In this document: positions 10,346 through 22,849 of the stretch, piece after piece
How the letters are laid out: each line of letters begins with the position of its first letter
Position numbering within the stretch: position 1 is the first letter of the stretch
DNA from: Cryptomeria japonica
Lineage: Eukaryota; Streptophyta; Pinopsida; Cupressales; Cupressaceae
Direction: 5' to 3'
NCBI RefSeq assembly: GCF_030272615.1
Contig: NC_081408.1
Location: 302,655,450 to 302,719,449 of the forward strand
DNA: 64,000 bases
Made by a program: the position numbers and the translations under genes
Notes under the pieces: generated by a model
Told to the model about the DNA's origin: nothing
Seen by the model: the letters and a program-made list of their open reading frames with translations, nothing else
Database searches by the model: none

Positions 10346-11480
10346 TACCTAAGGGTTGGGTTAGTTTAGGTTTTACTTTCCGCATTGCATATCATTTTAT
10401 TCAAAACACTGCATCGCATATAGTTTCTTTCCGAGCACCATCATATTTAGATATCACATTCGCAAAGTTTTTGCATTTGCATATAGCAGCATCAATAAAA
10501 CAAGGCAACTGTCTAAGTTGGTCATTTGTTTGCATTTAAGAGAAGCAAGGGTCATCTACTTTCATAGATATTTGAGCATGACATATTTGAGGTTCTAAGG
10601 TCATTCATTTTCAACATTACCCTGTGATGACGCTTTACTTATGGTTGGGTAGTGATTTCACTATTAGAGACTTGTTAACCCAAAATGTATCAATTGCTAT
10701 ATCTCAAACTTATTAAGAAAATCTCTAATTCATTCTAGACACCTAGTTGATCATAAGACTAGTGAAAAACCTAATATTCTACTTCAGCGTTGTTGTAATT
10801 GTCACACCCAAGTAGGTTAAATTACTTACAAGTCAAGGAAAGAAAACAAAAATAAAAAGAGTTATCTCAAGGAAAAGAGCAATGATATATAACTAAAATA
10901 TCACGCATACAAAGTGCGAAAAAAATCTTGACTATGGGAACATATGAGTAACTCCATAAGGGCTATGAATGCTTGCTAGCAATGGAGCAATATTTGAGAA
11001 ATTATAGTCTATAACCTCGTCGGAGCTCTAAAAGGTTGCTGGCAATGAGGCTCTATTCGGGATGCTTTTGAAGTTAGGATAATCCACATAGCTAGTCATA
11101 TAGGATGCTAAGGATCTTTAGTGACCACAAGAGCAGGAATTAACTCATCTGCACACACATGGGCAAAAGAAGATCAAAGTTTCAAGAACCAATGGGGAAG
11201 TTTTCCGCATCTCCATTTGTAAATCCTAGTCACTAAGTGTGTTAAGTTGAATGTTCCAAAGGACCTTAAGTATCGATTGACCTCTTATCTATGAAATGTT
11301 TTGCACCACCATTTCAATTGATGTATTACAAAAGGCTAAACAAACACAATCAACCTTGTTCGAATAGGAAATGCATCTTCATCATGCATATTGCATTAAC
11401 ATAGGTCATGTCAAAAATTCATTGTCTCCACATGCATTCTGCAGATCATCATGTCATACAAGTCTGCACACTAGGGGCAT

Positions 11481-11790
11481 AACTGAAAAAATCCTAAAAA
11501 TCATTTAAAGTCCTAAAAAAATCCTAAAAATCATATAACATCCTTTAAAAAATAAAAATAAAAACACTGAAAAACTAAAAATCCAAAAACATTGGAAAAT
11601 CTTTCAAAAAATCCAAAAAAATTCAAATACGATCCTGAAAAAATAAAAACATCTGCAAAATGTCCTAAAAAAATACCAAAAACATTCAAATATCAATCCA
11701 CATAATCCAAAAACAGCAAAAAATCTCTTGGAAAAGAACTAAAAATCGAAAATCAATCAATCAAAAAAATTTCAATAAAATTTCTTGTGA
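11481..11790. repeat. A-rich low-complexity tract with repeated AAAAATCC
   Basis: Roughly 300 bases dominated by variants of CCTAAAAAAATCC and AAAAATC on the plus strand, degenerate and not in fixed register. Probably local slippage in the untranslated part of the element. Confidence 0.7.
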
Positions 11791-12675
11791 GAAATAAATA
11801 CCCTATAGATATCCAACAAATGCTTCACATGAATTTAACAAAGGATACAACTATCCAGTCAAAAATCTGCAATCAACTGATCAAACTGTCTTATCAATTG
11901 TATCATATCCATATCAAAATGATCATTATCTTGTCTTAAATAGAAGAGGATACACTCGAAATCACCTAGGTAAGTCTTAAACGGGGTCCGCAACTTTATG
12001 AGATTAGACATTATCAATCATCACATCAAGCAACTGAGAAGGAAGGCACAAGGTCAGTATAGCTGTTGGATTTTGTCCAGGTCAGTCTTTATCTTTTATC
12101 ATTTGACGACAGATCATGTTCTTATGCTACTTAAGGATGTCCACAAGTGACTAGAGGAGCCATGATGGGCATTATCTTTTTCTTTGTTTGCTATTTGTGG
12201 TATGAACTAATGAAGTTCTAGGGAAATTTCTCTAGTGGGTGTCTGTGATAGGAGCATTCATCTTGTGAATGCCACACATACCTCGACCCCTAGTGTATTT
12301 CCTAGAATGGAGGGGTTCACTCCTTGTTTGCTAGGTGTTTGTTTCTTCAATGAGATATCTTTACATCTTGGTTCCTTATACCCTGATGTGCTAAGCTTCA
12401 TTGTTCAATAATAAGGCTCAATGATGAAGATATATTGTGCAATAAAATATATGACACAGGTTCGTGATTCGTTCAATTTCATTTTCATCTCATTTGTTTA
12501 TTGATAGTTTGTTAATTTCCCATCTTCTTTCTAAATCATATTCTTTTCTAATTTTGTTCTTTCATCAATCTCTTATTTCTATCATCTTACTAACATTTCT
12601 TCAAGGTACATCTGAGTTAAAAAATTTATTTTGGCATTATCATACAAAAAAAAAATGCATCCATATAATTTAAAA

Positions 12676-12800
12676 TGCATTCATGTAGTAACCATTGCAT
12701 TTATAAGCATCATTCATGCATTCATGTAGTAACCATTACATTTATAAGCATCATTCATAAATCATGTAGTAACCATTGCATTCATAAGAATCATTCAAAA
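12676..12800. repeat. Three tandem copies of a ~43-bp repeat
   Basis: The phrase CATGTAGTAACCATTGCATT followed by TATAAGCATCATTCAT recurs three times with a period of about 41-43 bases and a few substitutions. The third copy is the most diverged. Confidence 0.85.
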
Positions 12801-12969
12801 ATCTTATAGAATCATATAGACATACATCATATAACTCATAGCATCATTCAACATACATGGAAAACAAAGCATAAATCACCGTCAAAAAACTGCATATCAT
12901 ATATATAACTCAAAAATGATAATGTGTATGAATACAATAATCATAAACAAGCCCAAAGGCTCAGATAAC

Positions 12970-14985
12970 ATGATCAAAATGTCTCAACTGACATTGCCTT
13001 TGTCAGCAAGTGGATCCTACCCACTAGGTCATGCCCTAAGATGTCGAGGTGAACCCATAACACCACCATTGCTGGTCCTCCATGTAGAAGTCCTACTAGA
13101 ACCGAAATGAACTCTAACAACACTAAAACTAGGAGCTCTATGTCCCTTAGGTATAGTGTCATAGTAGAGCTATTGATAATAAAAAGCCTCTTGTTTAGCA
13201 TAATAAAGTCTGTCAGACTGTCTGCATGCATCAGTACCTGGAGTAAAGTGTTGATCATAGGCAACCTGAATCATCTATGACCATCTGACTGCCTCATCTC
13301 TCTCCCTCTAGAGATGATCCCTATCGGTCTCTAGTGCATTGTAGTCTCTATGGTATGCATCTCGCTCAACATCTTGTCTAGCGACCTCGTCCTCTAGACT
13401 CTGAATCCACACTCTGAGAATCTACGGATCATCATCATCCCTGTCACCTTCCTGTCCTCCTCCACCCTTTGTAGAAGGCATGTCCTCTAGCTCTAGCATA
13501 TCATCATCATCATCACCATCCTCACTTCTTGATGACCCTGAAGAGTCATCGTCATCTCCATTTCTCATAGACTCAGTGTCTCCACCAATATCTACGTCCT
13601 CATCTCCTCCCTCCTCATTTCCTCCACCTACCTCATCTCCCCCCTTAGCTCCTCCACCCCCCTCTCCTCCTTCAACTCTCTCCCCCATGTCTATCCTTAG
13701 TCACTATCTCAGATGTCATATCTGTTGTGTTGTAATCAGAACAACTGAATCGGTCAATGGAATAGGCCTATGTCTGGCCCACCATGCATCATACTCTAGA
13801 GTAGACCCTGGATCTACTGGACCTCTCCCCCAACCCCAAGGTAATGGCTGTAGAGCATCAAACTCAGTAGAAGAAACATGTGTCTATATACATACACCCC
13901 AATTAGAAAACCTCACAAGAAACACAAGCAAAATACATACTAACAATAGGTGTAACTTGTACCTCCCCAAATTGTCTAAGTACCCATCCTAGAAGAGACA
14001 TCTCAATGATCCTCTAAGTCTCGATTGTCCTACCAATAAGATATCTCTGTTGTCTACAGAAAGGCAAGTTTTGTGCATCATCTGCCCAACTAGGGCAAAC
14101 TAAATATGGTCTCCAAATGAAATGCTGCAAAATATCAAGATGATGTTGCCAGTATAAGGTGTTACCCGAACCCATGTGTCTAATACCAATTGTATACCTA
14201 TAAGCATAAGGCTCATCAGGTTGCAAATCAACATGAATAACAGTGCTAGAGATAGAAATGTGCTCCCATGCCCAAGTCTAGAGCAATATCACACCACAAC
14301 TGATAGATCGGTATCCAAGGTATACAATGTCATGCATTTGATAATAAACCATGGCTAGAAGGCATGTACCCCAAGCATATACTCATCAATGAACAATCAT
14401 ATCATGGAGCACTCTGCCCCATCGAACTGGAAATCCATGACCTCATCTATCAGGTATCAACAAACCACCTATGATACTACATAATACGATAGTCAGATCA
14501 TCATAATCTAATCAAGCCCAAGGGATATCATAACGACCACTGATTTGTAAGTCTTGTACCTTACACTCAAAAAGGGCACACAATCTAGCAACTCCATCAT
14601 CATGATCATACACAACTCTCTCACCATGAATAGGAATGTGCAGTATACACCATACATCCTCTAAGGTAATGGATGCCTCACTAGTGGGAAGAGGAAAAGA
14701 ACATGTCTTAGAATGCCATCGCTCTAACAGTGCTATAATCAAGGCCCCATTGGTCATAACCTCTGGCAAATGTAAAATGTAATATAATCCAAGATGTCAA
14801 ATATGTGTGATCTCCTCCTCAAGTAAATTGGCATGAAGATCAAGTCCGTTAGGTCTGCTCTGTCGGCAGTATAATACTCCAATGTTCTCCTGCACAGAGA
14901 AAATGTTGAAATATTAGATATCGGATAATGAGAACACAAGAAATTATCAAACGCAAGACAAAAAACTTTAATATATAAAGAATGC
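12970..14985 (-). pseudogene. Plant mobile domain (PMD, MAIN/MAIL1-like) gene, decayed, antisense to the Tat pol
   Basis: The minus strand carries a recognisable plant mobile domain. It opens with HLGLYYILHLPEVMT, then IALLERWHSKTCSFPLPT, SITLEDVWCILHIPIHGE, a region LAMVYYQMHDIVYLG followed by GVILLQTWAWEHI, then FIWRPYLVCPSW and GWVLRQFGEVQ. These are, in order, the blocks of the PMD fold shared by Arabidopsis MAIN/MAIL1 and by captured copies in retroelements. After a WW-R-like linker comes a very acidic Gly/Asp/Ser tail (13422-13688) and a coiled-coil stretch SLEDEVARQDVERDAYHRDY. The N-terminus near 14880-14985 is uncertain and introns are possible. Many stops and frame changes mark it as a pseudogene. 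It lies between integrase and 3' LTR in the opposite orientation. Cellular PMD proteins act in transcriptional silencing; the role in elements is unproven. Confidence 0.8.
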
Positions 14986-15190
14986 ATAATGTTTTACACC
15001 TATGTATGATGTTTAACACTTATGCAGCACAATAAAATCTTATGCGTGACATTTACCATGAATGCGTCATAAAATGGGCTAATGCGTAATAATTCCAGCA
15101 TATGCGTGACAATTAGCACGAATGCGGTACATTTAGAGCTAATGTGTGACAGCTGATACAAATGCATAATAGTAAAAGCTAATGCATGAA
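14985..15190. repeat. Degenerate ~20-bp tandem repeat (ATGCGTGACAATTAGCA-like)
   Basis: About ten loosely related units, each starting AATGCGT or TATGCGT and ending in a T/A-rich phrase such as GACAATTAGCACG, spaced about 20-22 bases apart. It sits just upstream (minus strand) of the PMD coding region, between it and the antisense TATA box. It may lie in a leader or intron. Confidence 0.75.
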
Positions 15191-15450
15191 AAATGAAAGG
15201 AAAATGTGTGAGGAATGCAAAATGGATCACTAGAATTTTTTTTGGAAAAATAGCAAAAATAGGCAAAATTTTGGAAACATACCATGCCGCTAGTCCCTAG
15301 AGGTCTTTGATAAGAATGTACTCGGTCAAACAAATGCAATCGAGCTCTATAAATAGCCATGATGATCAAGTACTCAAAGGAAAGCACAAAACTCGCAAAG
15401 AAAACCAAGAACTTACCACAATGCAAATGAGCAAATGAAAACTTAAAATC

Positions 15451-15460
15451 TCTATTTATA
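15451..15460 (-). promoter_or_regulatory. Antisense TATA box upstream of the PMD gene
   Basis: The minus strand reads GAGCTATAAATAGAG, a textbook plant TATA box. About 45 bases downstream the minus strand has CATTGTGGTAAGTTCTTGG, which resembles a consensus 5' splice site. This suggests the PMD gene had its own promoter inside the element, driving transcription against pol. Inferred from motifs only. Confidence 0.55.
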
Positions 15461-15724
15461 GCTCAAATTTAGGGTTTTTTGCCACCTTGATGCTTGCAGT
15501 CCCTGCCAACTTCAAACAACTTGTAGGCTACTCAAATGATCTCGAAATTGCACAAAACTTCACACGATTTCTCATTCTACTGATATCAAAAATATGGTCT
15601 CAATTTTTGAATTTTTCGACCACCTTTTCTGAGGGGGCATATTTACACTATATAGTGATACCAAGGCATACTGAGGCATAATTTTTTGTTTTTCTTCAAA
15701 ACAATGTCATTCTGACTTTGTCTC

Positions 15725-15737
15725 AAAGGGGGGCAAA
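15725..15737 (+). other. Polypurine tract of the Tat element
   Basis: AAAGGGGGGCAAA lies directly before the TGTAGACACC that starts the 3' LTR. Position and composition are those of a plus-strand primer, and its strand agrees with the pol fragment at 7800-10345. Confidence 0.75.
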
Positions 15738-18035
15738 TGTAGACACCTAAAAATGTCTCATTGATCATGTACTAATTATTCCTCTAATTAGTTAAATATT
15801 TTTTAATTATTTAATTAAGCTAATTAATCTTATTCTTCTATTTCATATTTCCTCATCATCTTACTAATTATTCTATTTCCTATTCTTTCATCATTTAATC
15901 ATTTTAATCATTTTCTAATGTTAATTATGTTGGCATTTTTTATGTTTATGATGTGATTGTCATTGATGGACACACACTTGCATTGAGATCTCCTTTATAT
16001 GTATGAGCTTAAGCTCAACCGGAATATGTTGCAACCAGTATGTTATATTATAGTTGTTAGACTATTGGTGTTTTGCAGAATGTGTTTACCGGTCTGAAGC
16101 GGCATGTCGACCCAAGCAGTTCATGGATCCCAAGCGGTACGAGGGATTAAAGTGGCATAACACATTTTTTCCAGTCTTCATTTTTGTCAAACTGGCAACC
16201 GGTATTTTGTATGAACTAGTAATACTCTGTGATGAGTTACCAACTAGCATTTTGTGATGAGTTACCATCCACCGATTGTTTGACGGTGCCAACACTTTAA
16301 CGGTGCTTTTTGTGTCATGTTACCAAGTATGTCCAGGTTCATTGAACCTAGGGAATTGGATTGTAATCCTATCGGACTGACATGAAATCAAATTCCTTTA
16401 TAAGGACATCATTTCTAGGGTTTTAGGTTGTTGTTGTTGGTGAAGTTGATATTGTTGCTAGGGTTTAAGGTGGTTGAGGAGTCAGAGAGAGTATGAATGT
16501 GTAGAAGACTGAAGTAATGCTGGAATGCATTAGGAATGAGCTATCAAGGATCTAATCAAGCAATCTGTGCTATTTGCTAGATCACTCACTTGTTGATTAC
16601 TCACATCTTCGACAAGTCTGTAGCCCTTAACTGGGTAGGCCCGAAATCCTTTTGTAAATCCTCTAACAAGTTGGTTCACATCTGTGGATCTAAAATCCTC
16701 TAGCAAGGTAGTCTTTAATCGGACTTATCTCCTAACAGAGATTGAGATTCCTAATAGGATTTGTTCTGGTAAAGAACATTGTAAGACCTTAACCAGTTTG
16801 GTTCCTATTCTGCAGATAGTTACTTGTGAGTTCCATCTCACCATGGTTTTTCCCATTTGGGTTTCCATGTCAAAATCTCGTGTTATGGTGTTTGTGCTTT
16901 TGTGGGTGAATGCATTATTTGCTATTTGGTTTGCATGTGTGCTAACCGGTTTGTCTGCTAAACTGTTTTACCGATTTACTGTTAGTCTTGCAAAGTGTTT
17001 AAGTGCAAAGATTTTTGGCATACTAATTCACCCCCCCTCTTAGTATTCATCAAATTAAATATTTATTATTTAATTAATTGTGATTAATTCCCTAATTTAA
17101 ATCATCTTTATTATTTAAATAAATTCCATTTTTAATTTCTATTTCTAATCAATTAATCATTCAATCCTCTTCTAAATATTAATTAAATATTTTTTATTTA
17201 ATTAATTGTGATTTTAATCCTTTAATTCAAATAATCTTTATTATTTAATTAAATCTCATTTCTAAATAATAAAATAGTTTCTTTAAATTATTTGATTAAC
17301 TAATTAATTCGTCTATTTCTAAAGCCCCAAATTCAAATTCTAATTAAATCTAATTTTGAATACATGTGCATGATTTGTAAAACCAAATTGAAAATCAAAG
17401 TCAAGTTCTAAATATATTAAACTAGTGAATTGAATTTAAAATAAATTCAATATTTGAATTAAATCCCATGCAAAGATTAAATTGAAAATCAAAGTTAAAG
17501 TGCAAGCACATGCTAAATTAATTAATTCAATCAATCAATTAATTAAATCATTATCACTCCAATCTCTATTTCCATTTTTTAGTTAGCTTTTTCTAAATAA
17601 AGATTTTTTTGTCATCCTCGTTATTTCCTCCAATCACCCTTTTTGTTCCCTTAGTCAGCTTTTTCTCAATCATTTAACTCAATTAATCTTTTCAATCAAT
17701 TCTATTTCACCTCCAAGTCGGCAATTCAACTATCAATCAACATGTGAGCTCACCTGAGTTCCACCTCTTGATCAATTTGTTCCACCTTTCAATCAATCTT
17801 CTCCAAAAATCTATAAATTGAGCATTCAATCTCCATTCTCAACAATCACGAACTTCGAATCTTTGTGTCATTTGCAAGTTGCCAATGCAATATCTGAGAG
17901 CCATCATACCACAAAGAGGAGAAGAACAATGGAAGCCATGATGCACAATAGGGAGTTTTATATTGTTTAATTTCATTATGTTTTGCATCTATTTCAGTGA
18001 TTTTGTGTTCAAATTGCTCGGATAGTTAAGAGATT
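15738..18035 (+). repeat. 3' LTR of the Tat element, split by a solo LTR and truncated by a LINE
   Basis: The LTR begins TGTAGACACC after the polypurine tract. It is interrupted at 15928-17057 by a solo LTR plus its duplicated target, then continues as AT-rich sequence. A TATA box (CTATAAATTG at 17811-17820) is followed by about 215 bases of likely R-U5. No terminal CA or downstream flank is identifiable because the LINE fragment begins at about 18037. The matching 5' LTR is absent, since pol is truncated at 7800. Confidence 0.65.
15928..17052 (+). mobile_element. Solo LTR (1125 bp) with perfect 5-bp TSD AATTA
   Basis: The segment starts TGTTGGCATT and ends TTCATCA, and AATTA flanks it on both sides (15923-15927 and 17053-17057). 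It holds a TATA-like TTTATAAGG near 16397 on the plus strand and no coding domain. A 5-bp TSD with TG...CA ends is the signature of LTR-retroelement integration, and the missing interior indicates LTR-LTR recombination. It is nested in the Tat 3' LTR and is therefore younger. Superfamily is not certain from the LTR alone. Confidence 0.9.
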
Positions 18036-18036
18036 C

Positions 18037-20000
18037 ATGATTTTCCCTATTTCCTGTTTAGCAATGATGAATTTGAGCATAGCATACTTAGCACTCATGA
18101 AACTACTACATTCAATTTTATGCAATGAAAGATTTCATCCCATTTTGGATAAAAGATCCTTATTGATGAGGTTGATTCTCCTTAAACCTAGTCATCCAAA
18201 ATTCTTAGGGGAACACACCATGTCCCAGTTGACAAGAGCCAATCTTTTCTTTTTCTTAGTCCCTATCCACATGATTGTTTTTGGATTCTCTCAATCTTTT
18301 TAGCTATAGATGCTAGGATTTTAAAGAGGGAAAGAAAGTAGATAGGGATCCCTTATAGGGAGGCAACCAAGAGTTGTAATTTCCCCATGCTACTTAATAG
18401 TTTACCTTTCCACCTTGTCAGCTCTGTTGAAGTTTTTCTAATATAGAGTTCTAGAAGGAAATGGTTACCTCATTGATAGGAAATGGTAGGCCCATGCAAA
18501 CCCTTAGGCACTTTGACAACCTAAAATATGTTTGATTTTTCTATAAAGTCCATCCCTTGTGTGAAAGAAGTATATGTTGCTCTTCTCATAATTTATGTGT
18601 TGTGCTGAGACTTCAGCATATTGATTCAAAAATATTTTCCACCTTTTGGCCTCAACAACATAGGCCGCACCAAACAAGATGGTATCATCCACAATTGACA
18701 ACAAAATAGAGGGTTGGAAAGTAGGCATTACCTTAACACCCTGCAAAGCACCATTTTCTACCATATCAAAATGTTCCTACGCAAAACTTCAGCCACCATT
18801 ATGAAAAGGTAAGGGGAGAGAGGGTCCCCTTGCCTTAGCCCATTTTCAACATCAAAGAATCCCTTGGGGGTTCCATTTAACATGATAGATATTTTCACAA
18901 TGGTTGCACATTCCTTTATCAGGCCTATTAGATTGTCTTAGAACCCCATTTTTCTTAGGAATTTGAAAAGAAAATCCCATATCACCCTATCATAAACTTT
19001 AGAAATGTCAAGCTTAAGAACCATTTTGAGAAGATGACATCTATCCATTGAATGAATAATTTCATGCGTTGAAATTTTAGCATTGAGGATTTGTCAACTT
19101 GGGGCAAACCCTTTCTGATTCATGATAATAATTCTATCAAGAATTGTTTTGTTTTTATTTACCAAAACTTTGGAAAAAATCTTATAGATTTTGTTTCATA
19201 GACTAATAGGTCTAATATTCTAAAGTCGCAAGGAGTTTGAAAATTTGGGAATCAGAGCAATATAGGAATTGTTTAATTTTTAAAAATATTACGAGTTCAA
19301 AAGAAGTCCTTAGCTACCATTGTTATGCCATACCCAACAATATCCCAAAATTCCTGGAAGAAGGTCAAGGGAAAGCCATCCGGTCTCGGTGCTTTGAAAG
19401 AACCCATAGAGAATGTAGTAGACTTGACCTCCTCCTTAGTTACAGATGCCATGACTTGAGCATTGTCAGCCTGACTCAAAATCATAGGCACACAGTATAA
19501 TAGTTGATCATCCAAAGCAGGGTCATGATTAACTCCTCCATCTCTATATGCATTATAAAAGTACTTAGAATCCATATCCCATAGCTATAGGTCATTAGTA
19601 ATAATGTTATTCAACTCATCCACCAAGGATTGGATAGTGTTCCTCTTTTTGTGTTTCAAAGACGAATTGTGGAAGAAGGCAGAGTTCCCATCACCTTCTT
19701 TCAACCATTGAATCAAAGACTTCTATTTCCAATCATTTTCTTCACTTTTCAAGATCTCTTTGCAATGTCCTCTTATATCTTCCTCCTCTTTATGTGAGGA
19801 TTCATACCAGTCACCATTAGCAATTTGCATTTGTATTGCTATTAATTTGGTGTCTATCTCCTTTTTATTGTAGTGGCTATCTATATTGTTATAGTTGTTC
19901 TTTGAGTTATTTTGTAGTTTTCTTCATCTTTAGAAATTCTCAACTTCAAATTTTCAAAGGTAAAGTCTAAATAGACCACCTCTTATTCCCTTTCTTGTTT
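18037..20000 (-). pseudogene. L1-type LINE fragment: reverse transcriptase region
   Basis: Read from high to low coordinates, the minus strand gives the segment between endonuclease and RT (FFHNSSLKHKKRNTIQSLV). RT domain 1 follows (FSMGSFKAPRPDGFPLTF at 19297-19575, the canonical KAPGPDGF block). The catalytic box is SIVDDTILFGAAYV at 18504-18764, and the C-terminal thumb block is ALVNWDMVCSPKNFG near 18200. This is ORF2 of a plant L1 clade element, which primes reverse transcription at nicked target DNA. The copy lacks a recognisable endonuclease, has many stops, and ends inside the coding region at about 18037 with no poly(A), so both ends are truncated. It abuts the interrupted Tat LTR. 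Confidence 0.85.
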
Positions 20001-20239
20001 ACCCATATTGACTTGGACACTTGGTTATCTTGAGGGGTCATGTATTTAGCATCTTTATCTACAATAGAAGTTGGTATTTTATTAATCCTTTTCCTTTTTT
20101 ATTTTTTCATAATGGCTTGGGGAATTCTAGGCTTCTTTTGAGATTTCTCTTTATTTATCTTGCCCATATTGCTACTAAAACCAATTGTTGTACTTGTTCT
20201 ATCATTTTTATAGAAAAAAATCCAACTTAAGACAAGTTG

Positions 20240-21290
20240 GGCCCATGGGCCAATGGTAAAGAACTAGGAGGAAATTGAGCTGCATATTGTTGAGGAATCC
20301 TTAGTAAATTGAGCTCAAAGTTTTGATTGAATATTATCAATTTTTCACTATTAGCAAGGGTGCAAGTTCAAAGTTTCTTGAAAATATGATAAAGTTTTGA
20401 AGTTTTTAAAAATCTCCAATAGTTATAAATGAACATAATTTATGACTCAAGATAGAAAAATCATTAAATTAGAGAGTTTAAAACCTTTTAAACCAGTGAC
20501 AAAGTTCAATGTAGCTAAAAAATGCTGACTAACTTAAAACCTAAGGTTATAAAAGGAGTTTGTTGGTTCATTTGTTACTATCATATACCTAAACAAAGGA
20601 TCACTATTGTGCATTTTAGAACACATTTCTACTACCATCTATCTATAAGTTCCACCACCAATTTAGATGTGTGTTACATGGTAGGGCTAATGCATTCTTA
20701 TTAGATTATTTCAAATTCATTTTGCATTTTCTTGCTAGTTCAAAACCATTTTTACCAAACTAATAGTCAAAAAAAAAAATTCAGTAGCTATGAAATTGTA
20801 CCCCACATGAACTATATCCAACATAATTTCTTCACCCATCCAACCAAAATTATTTCTATCCTTGTCTAACAAAATCTAATTTAAGCCTTATCTCATCAAA
20901 TATAGCTACTCTTAAAGCCTCATAATATGAATTTTGAATATTAGGGGTGTGAAAATGCCACTATTTTTTGACAAGTGTTAGTTAGAGATAAAGGATTTTT
21001 AGAATAATTTTAAGACAAAATGTAGAAAAACCCTAAGACTCAAATGGTAGAATATTTTTTTTCAAGTGGCCTAGATAATTTAGGTGGGTTCCAAATTTTA
21101 TTCAATGTACATACTTATTCCTTACATGCATGAGATATTACAATCCCAATAATAAAGAAGTTAGAACCATTGATGATAAAGTGGTAGGTAGTTTGGAATG
21201 TCATCCCCCCCCCCCACATACACACAAACAAACAAAATTTTGTGTTTCAATATAAGAAATTGGTTGCTAATTTGGAATGTCATCCCTCAC
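20240..21290. other. AT-rich stretch without recognisable features
   Basis: About 1 kb with no coding domain, terminal repeat or RNA gene that I can identify. It contains a duplicated phrase TTTGGAATGTCATCCC (near 21194 and 21269) and a short poly-C run near 21205. Confidence 0.5.
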
Positions 21291-21299
21291 TATCACTCT

Positions 21300-21415
21300 T
21301 AGATTATATACATATACCTATGCATATGCATATACATATACACACACACATGTGTGTGTGTGTTTATACACATATACGTATGTATGTATATACACATATA
21401 TGTATACATATATAC

Positions 21416-21446
<31 letters not shown>

Positions 21447-21588
21447 CATATACATATGTACATATGTACATATGTATGTATATACATATATATAGATATA
21501 CATATGTACAAATATATATACATATATATACATATATATACATATGTATACATATAGATATGTATATCTATATATATGTGTATATATA

Positions 21589-21679
<91 letters not shown>

Positions 21680-21691
21680 ATGTATATCTAT
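21300..21691. repeat. Compound TA/TG/CA microsatellite ending in a pure (TG)n run
   Basis: Alternating purine-pyrimidine sequence: TATACA/TATGTA units, then about 40 uninterrupted TG repeats (21594-21677). It is flanked on both sides by related phrases around ACAAAATTTTGTGTTT (21234 and 22867), so it once continued across the inserted solo LTR. Confidence 0.97.
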
Positions 21692-22849
21692 TGTAATGGG
21701 TGGAAAATTAGGGTTCCACCCATCAATGTAGTAAAACCATTAATTTTTGCTTAGAAACCATTACATTAGGGAAAGATTAAATTTGATAGATCTAAGTCTA
21801 AAAGACCAAGATTTTGATCAAATTCCAGGGGTTTTAGATGTGCCTCTTCTTTCCCTTTAAATTGAATTGATTTAATTAATAATGCTGAAATTAGGGTAAA
21901 TGTGTGTAAATTGAAGCAATTATGCATAAACAGTGAGCTACAATAGTCAAATGGAGCCATGAACCTAGATCTGAGCAATATGTGAATGCTTGGATATGTT
22001 CCCAAAAGGTCAACCTGAATTGTCAAGATAAAAATGTCGGTCGCTCTGATCCTCCGGACTTTTCATCGTCCAAAAGGGAACCTGTTTGTCTCTGTGAATA
22101 ATGTTGATGCTGAAAATTACAGCTTTGTACCTATTCCTACATATAGTAGAGAAGGGAAAATGGTTGGGAATAGGGGTTTGCCTTAGGTTAAACCCTTGTT
22201 TTGGAATTAATCATGAAATATAATTGAAATGTAAATGAAGTACTATAATGGAAAAAATTTCCTTTTGAGGGAAATGCTGAAAATGTTTGAAACACTAATG
22301 ATATACCTTTTAATGAAGTTTTGTTTGTCTTCACAAGGAATTAAGGTTTTATGTAGATAGTCTTCATAAAATAGAGAAAATGAATGTCATCTCCATTTGT
22401 TGAATCTTGACTTTTCTTATGCTCAAATGATTGAAAGAAGACCAATTGCTTGATCACTCAAATTTGAATTATGAATGCTTGATTGATTGATTGATTGATT
22501 GATTGGATGTCTAAATGAGAAGGGTAGACCTCCTTTTATACATGCTAGTCAAAAAATAAATAAATTTTAAGACATGAGCCGACACAGGATCTAGGTTCCT
22601 GCTCAAATCATGTTACCATTATGAGCCCCCCAAAATGGGCCCTTTTGGAGAGGACCAAAGCACTGGGTGCCCTAGTCCTGGACATCAGTGTCCCAAGATC
22701 TTGGGGAAGGAAATGCATATTATGAAAATTTGAGTGAAATACATAGTGTGATCAAAATCAGGGCTTCAATTAGGCCTTAGGGAACGAACGTGAAGGTGAG
22801 GGCCCAAGTAAGGACAAAATTGTAAGGGAGTACAATCTAGGGTGCTACA
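21692..22849. mobile_element. Solo LTR (1158 bp) inserted in the microsatellite, TSD TCTAT
   Basis: It starts TGTAATGGGTGG and ends GGGTGCTACA, flanked by TCTAT at 21687-21691 and 22850-22854. The microsatellite resumes after it as TCTATACATATACATATA. There is no coding capacity; an ATTG tetranucleotide run lies near 22479-22505. TG...CA ends and a 5-bp target duplication identify an LTR left by recombination. The orientation cannot be fixed from sequence. Confidence 0.9.

Larger units (their letters stand above)
10346..12960 (+). other. Non-coding interior of the Tat element, between integrase and antisense PMD gene
   Basis: No convincing coding sequence on either strand for about 2.6 kb. 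It contains an A-rich low-complexity block (11481-11790) and a short tandem repeat (12676-12800). Long untranslated tracts between integrase and 3' LTR are normal in Tat/Retand/Ogre-type elements. I see no primer or LTR ends here. Confidence 0.6.

Noticed and set aside
13480-13992. Ser/Pro-rich plus-strand frame of 170 codons
   Set aside because: It is the antisense of the acidic Gly/Asp tail of the PMD pseudogene, which has homology support on the other strand.
21242-21754. Long open frames full of Tyr, Ile, Val, Cys and His
   Set aside because: They are translations of TA/TG microsatellite repeats, open in all frames on both strands.
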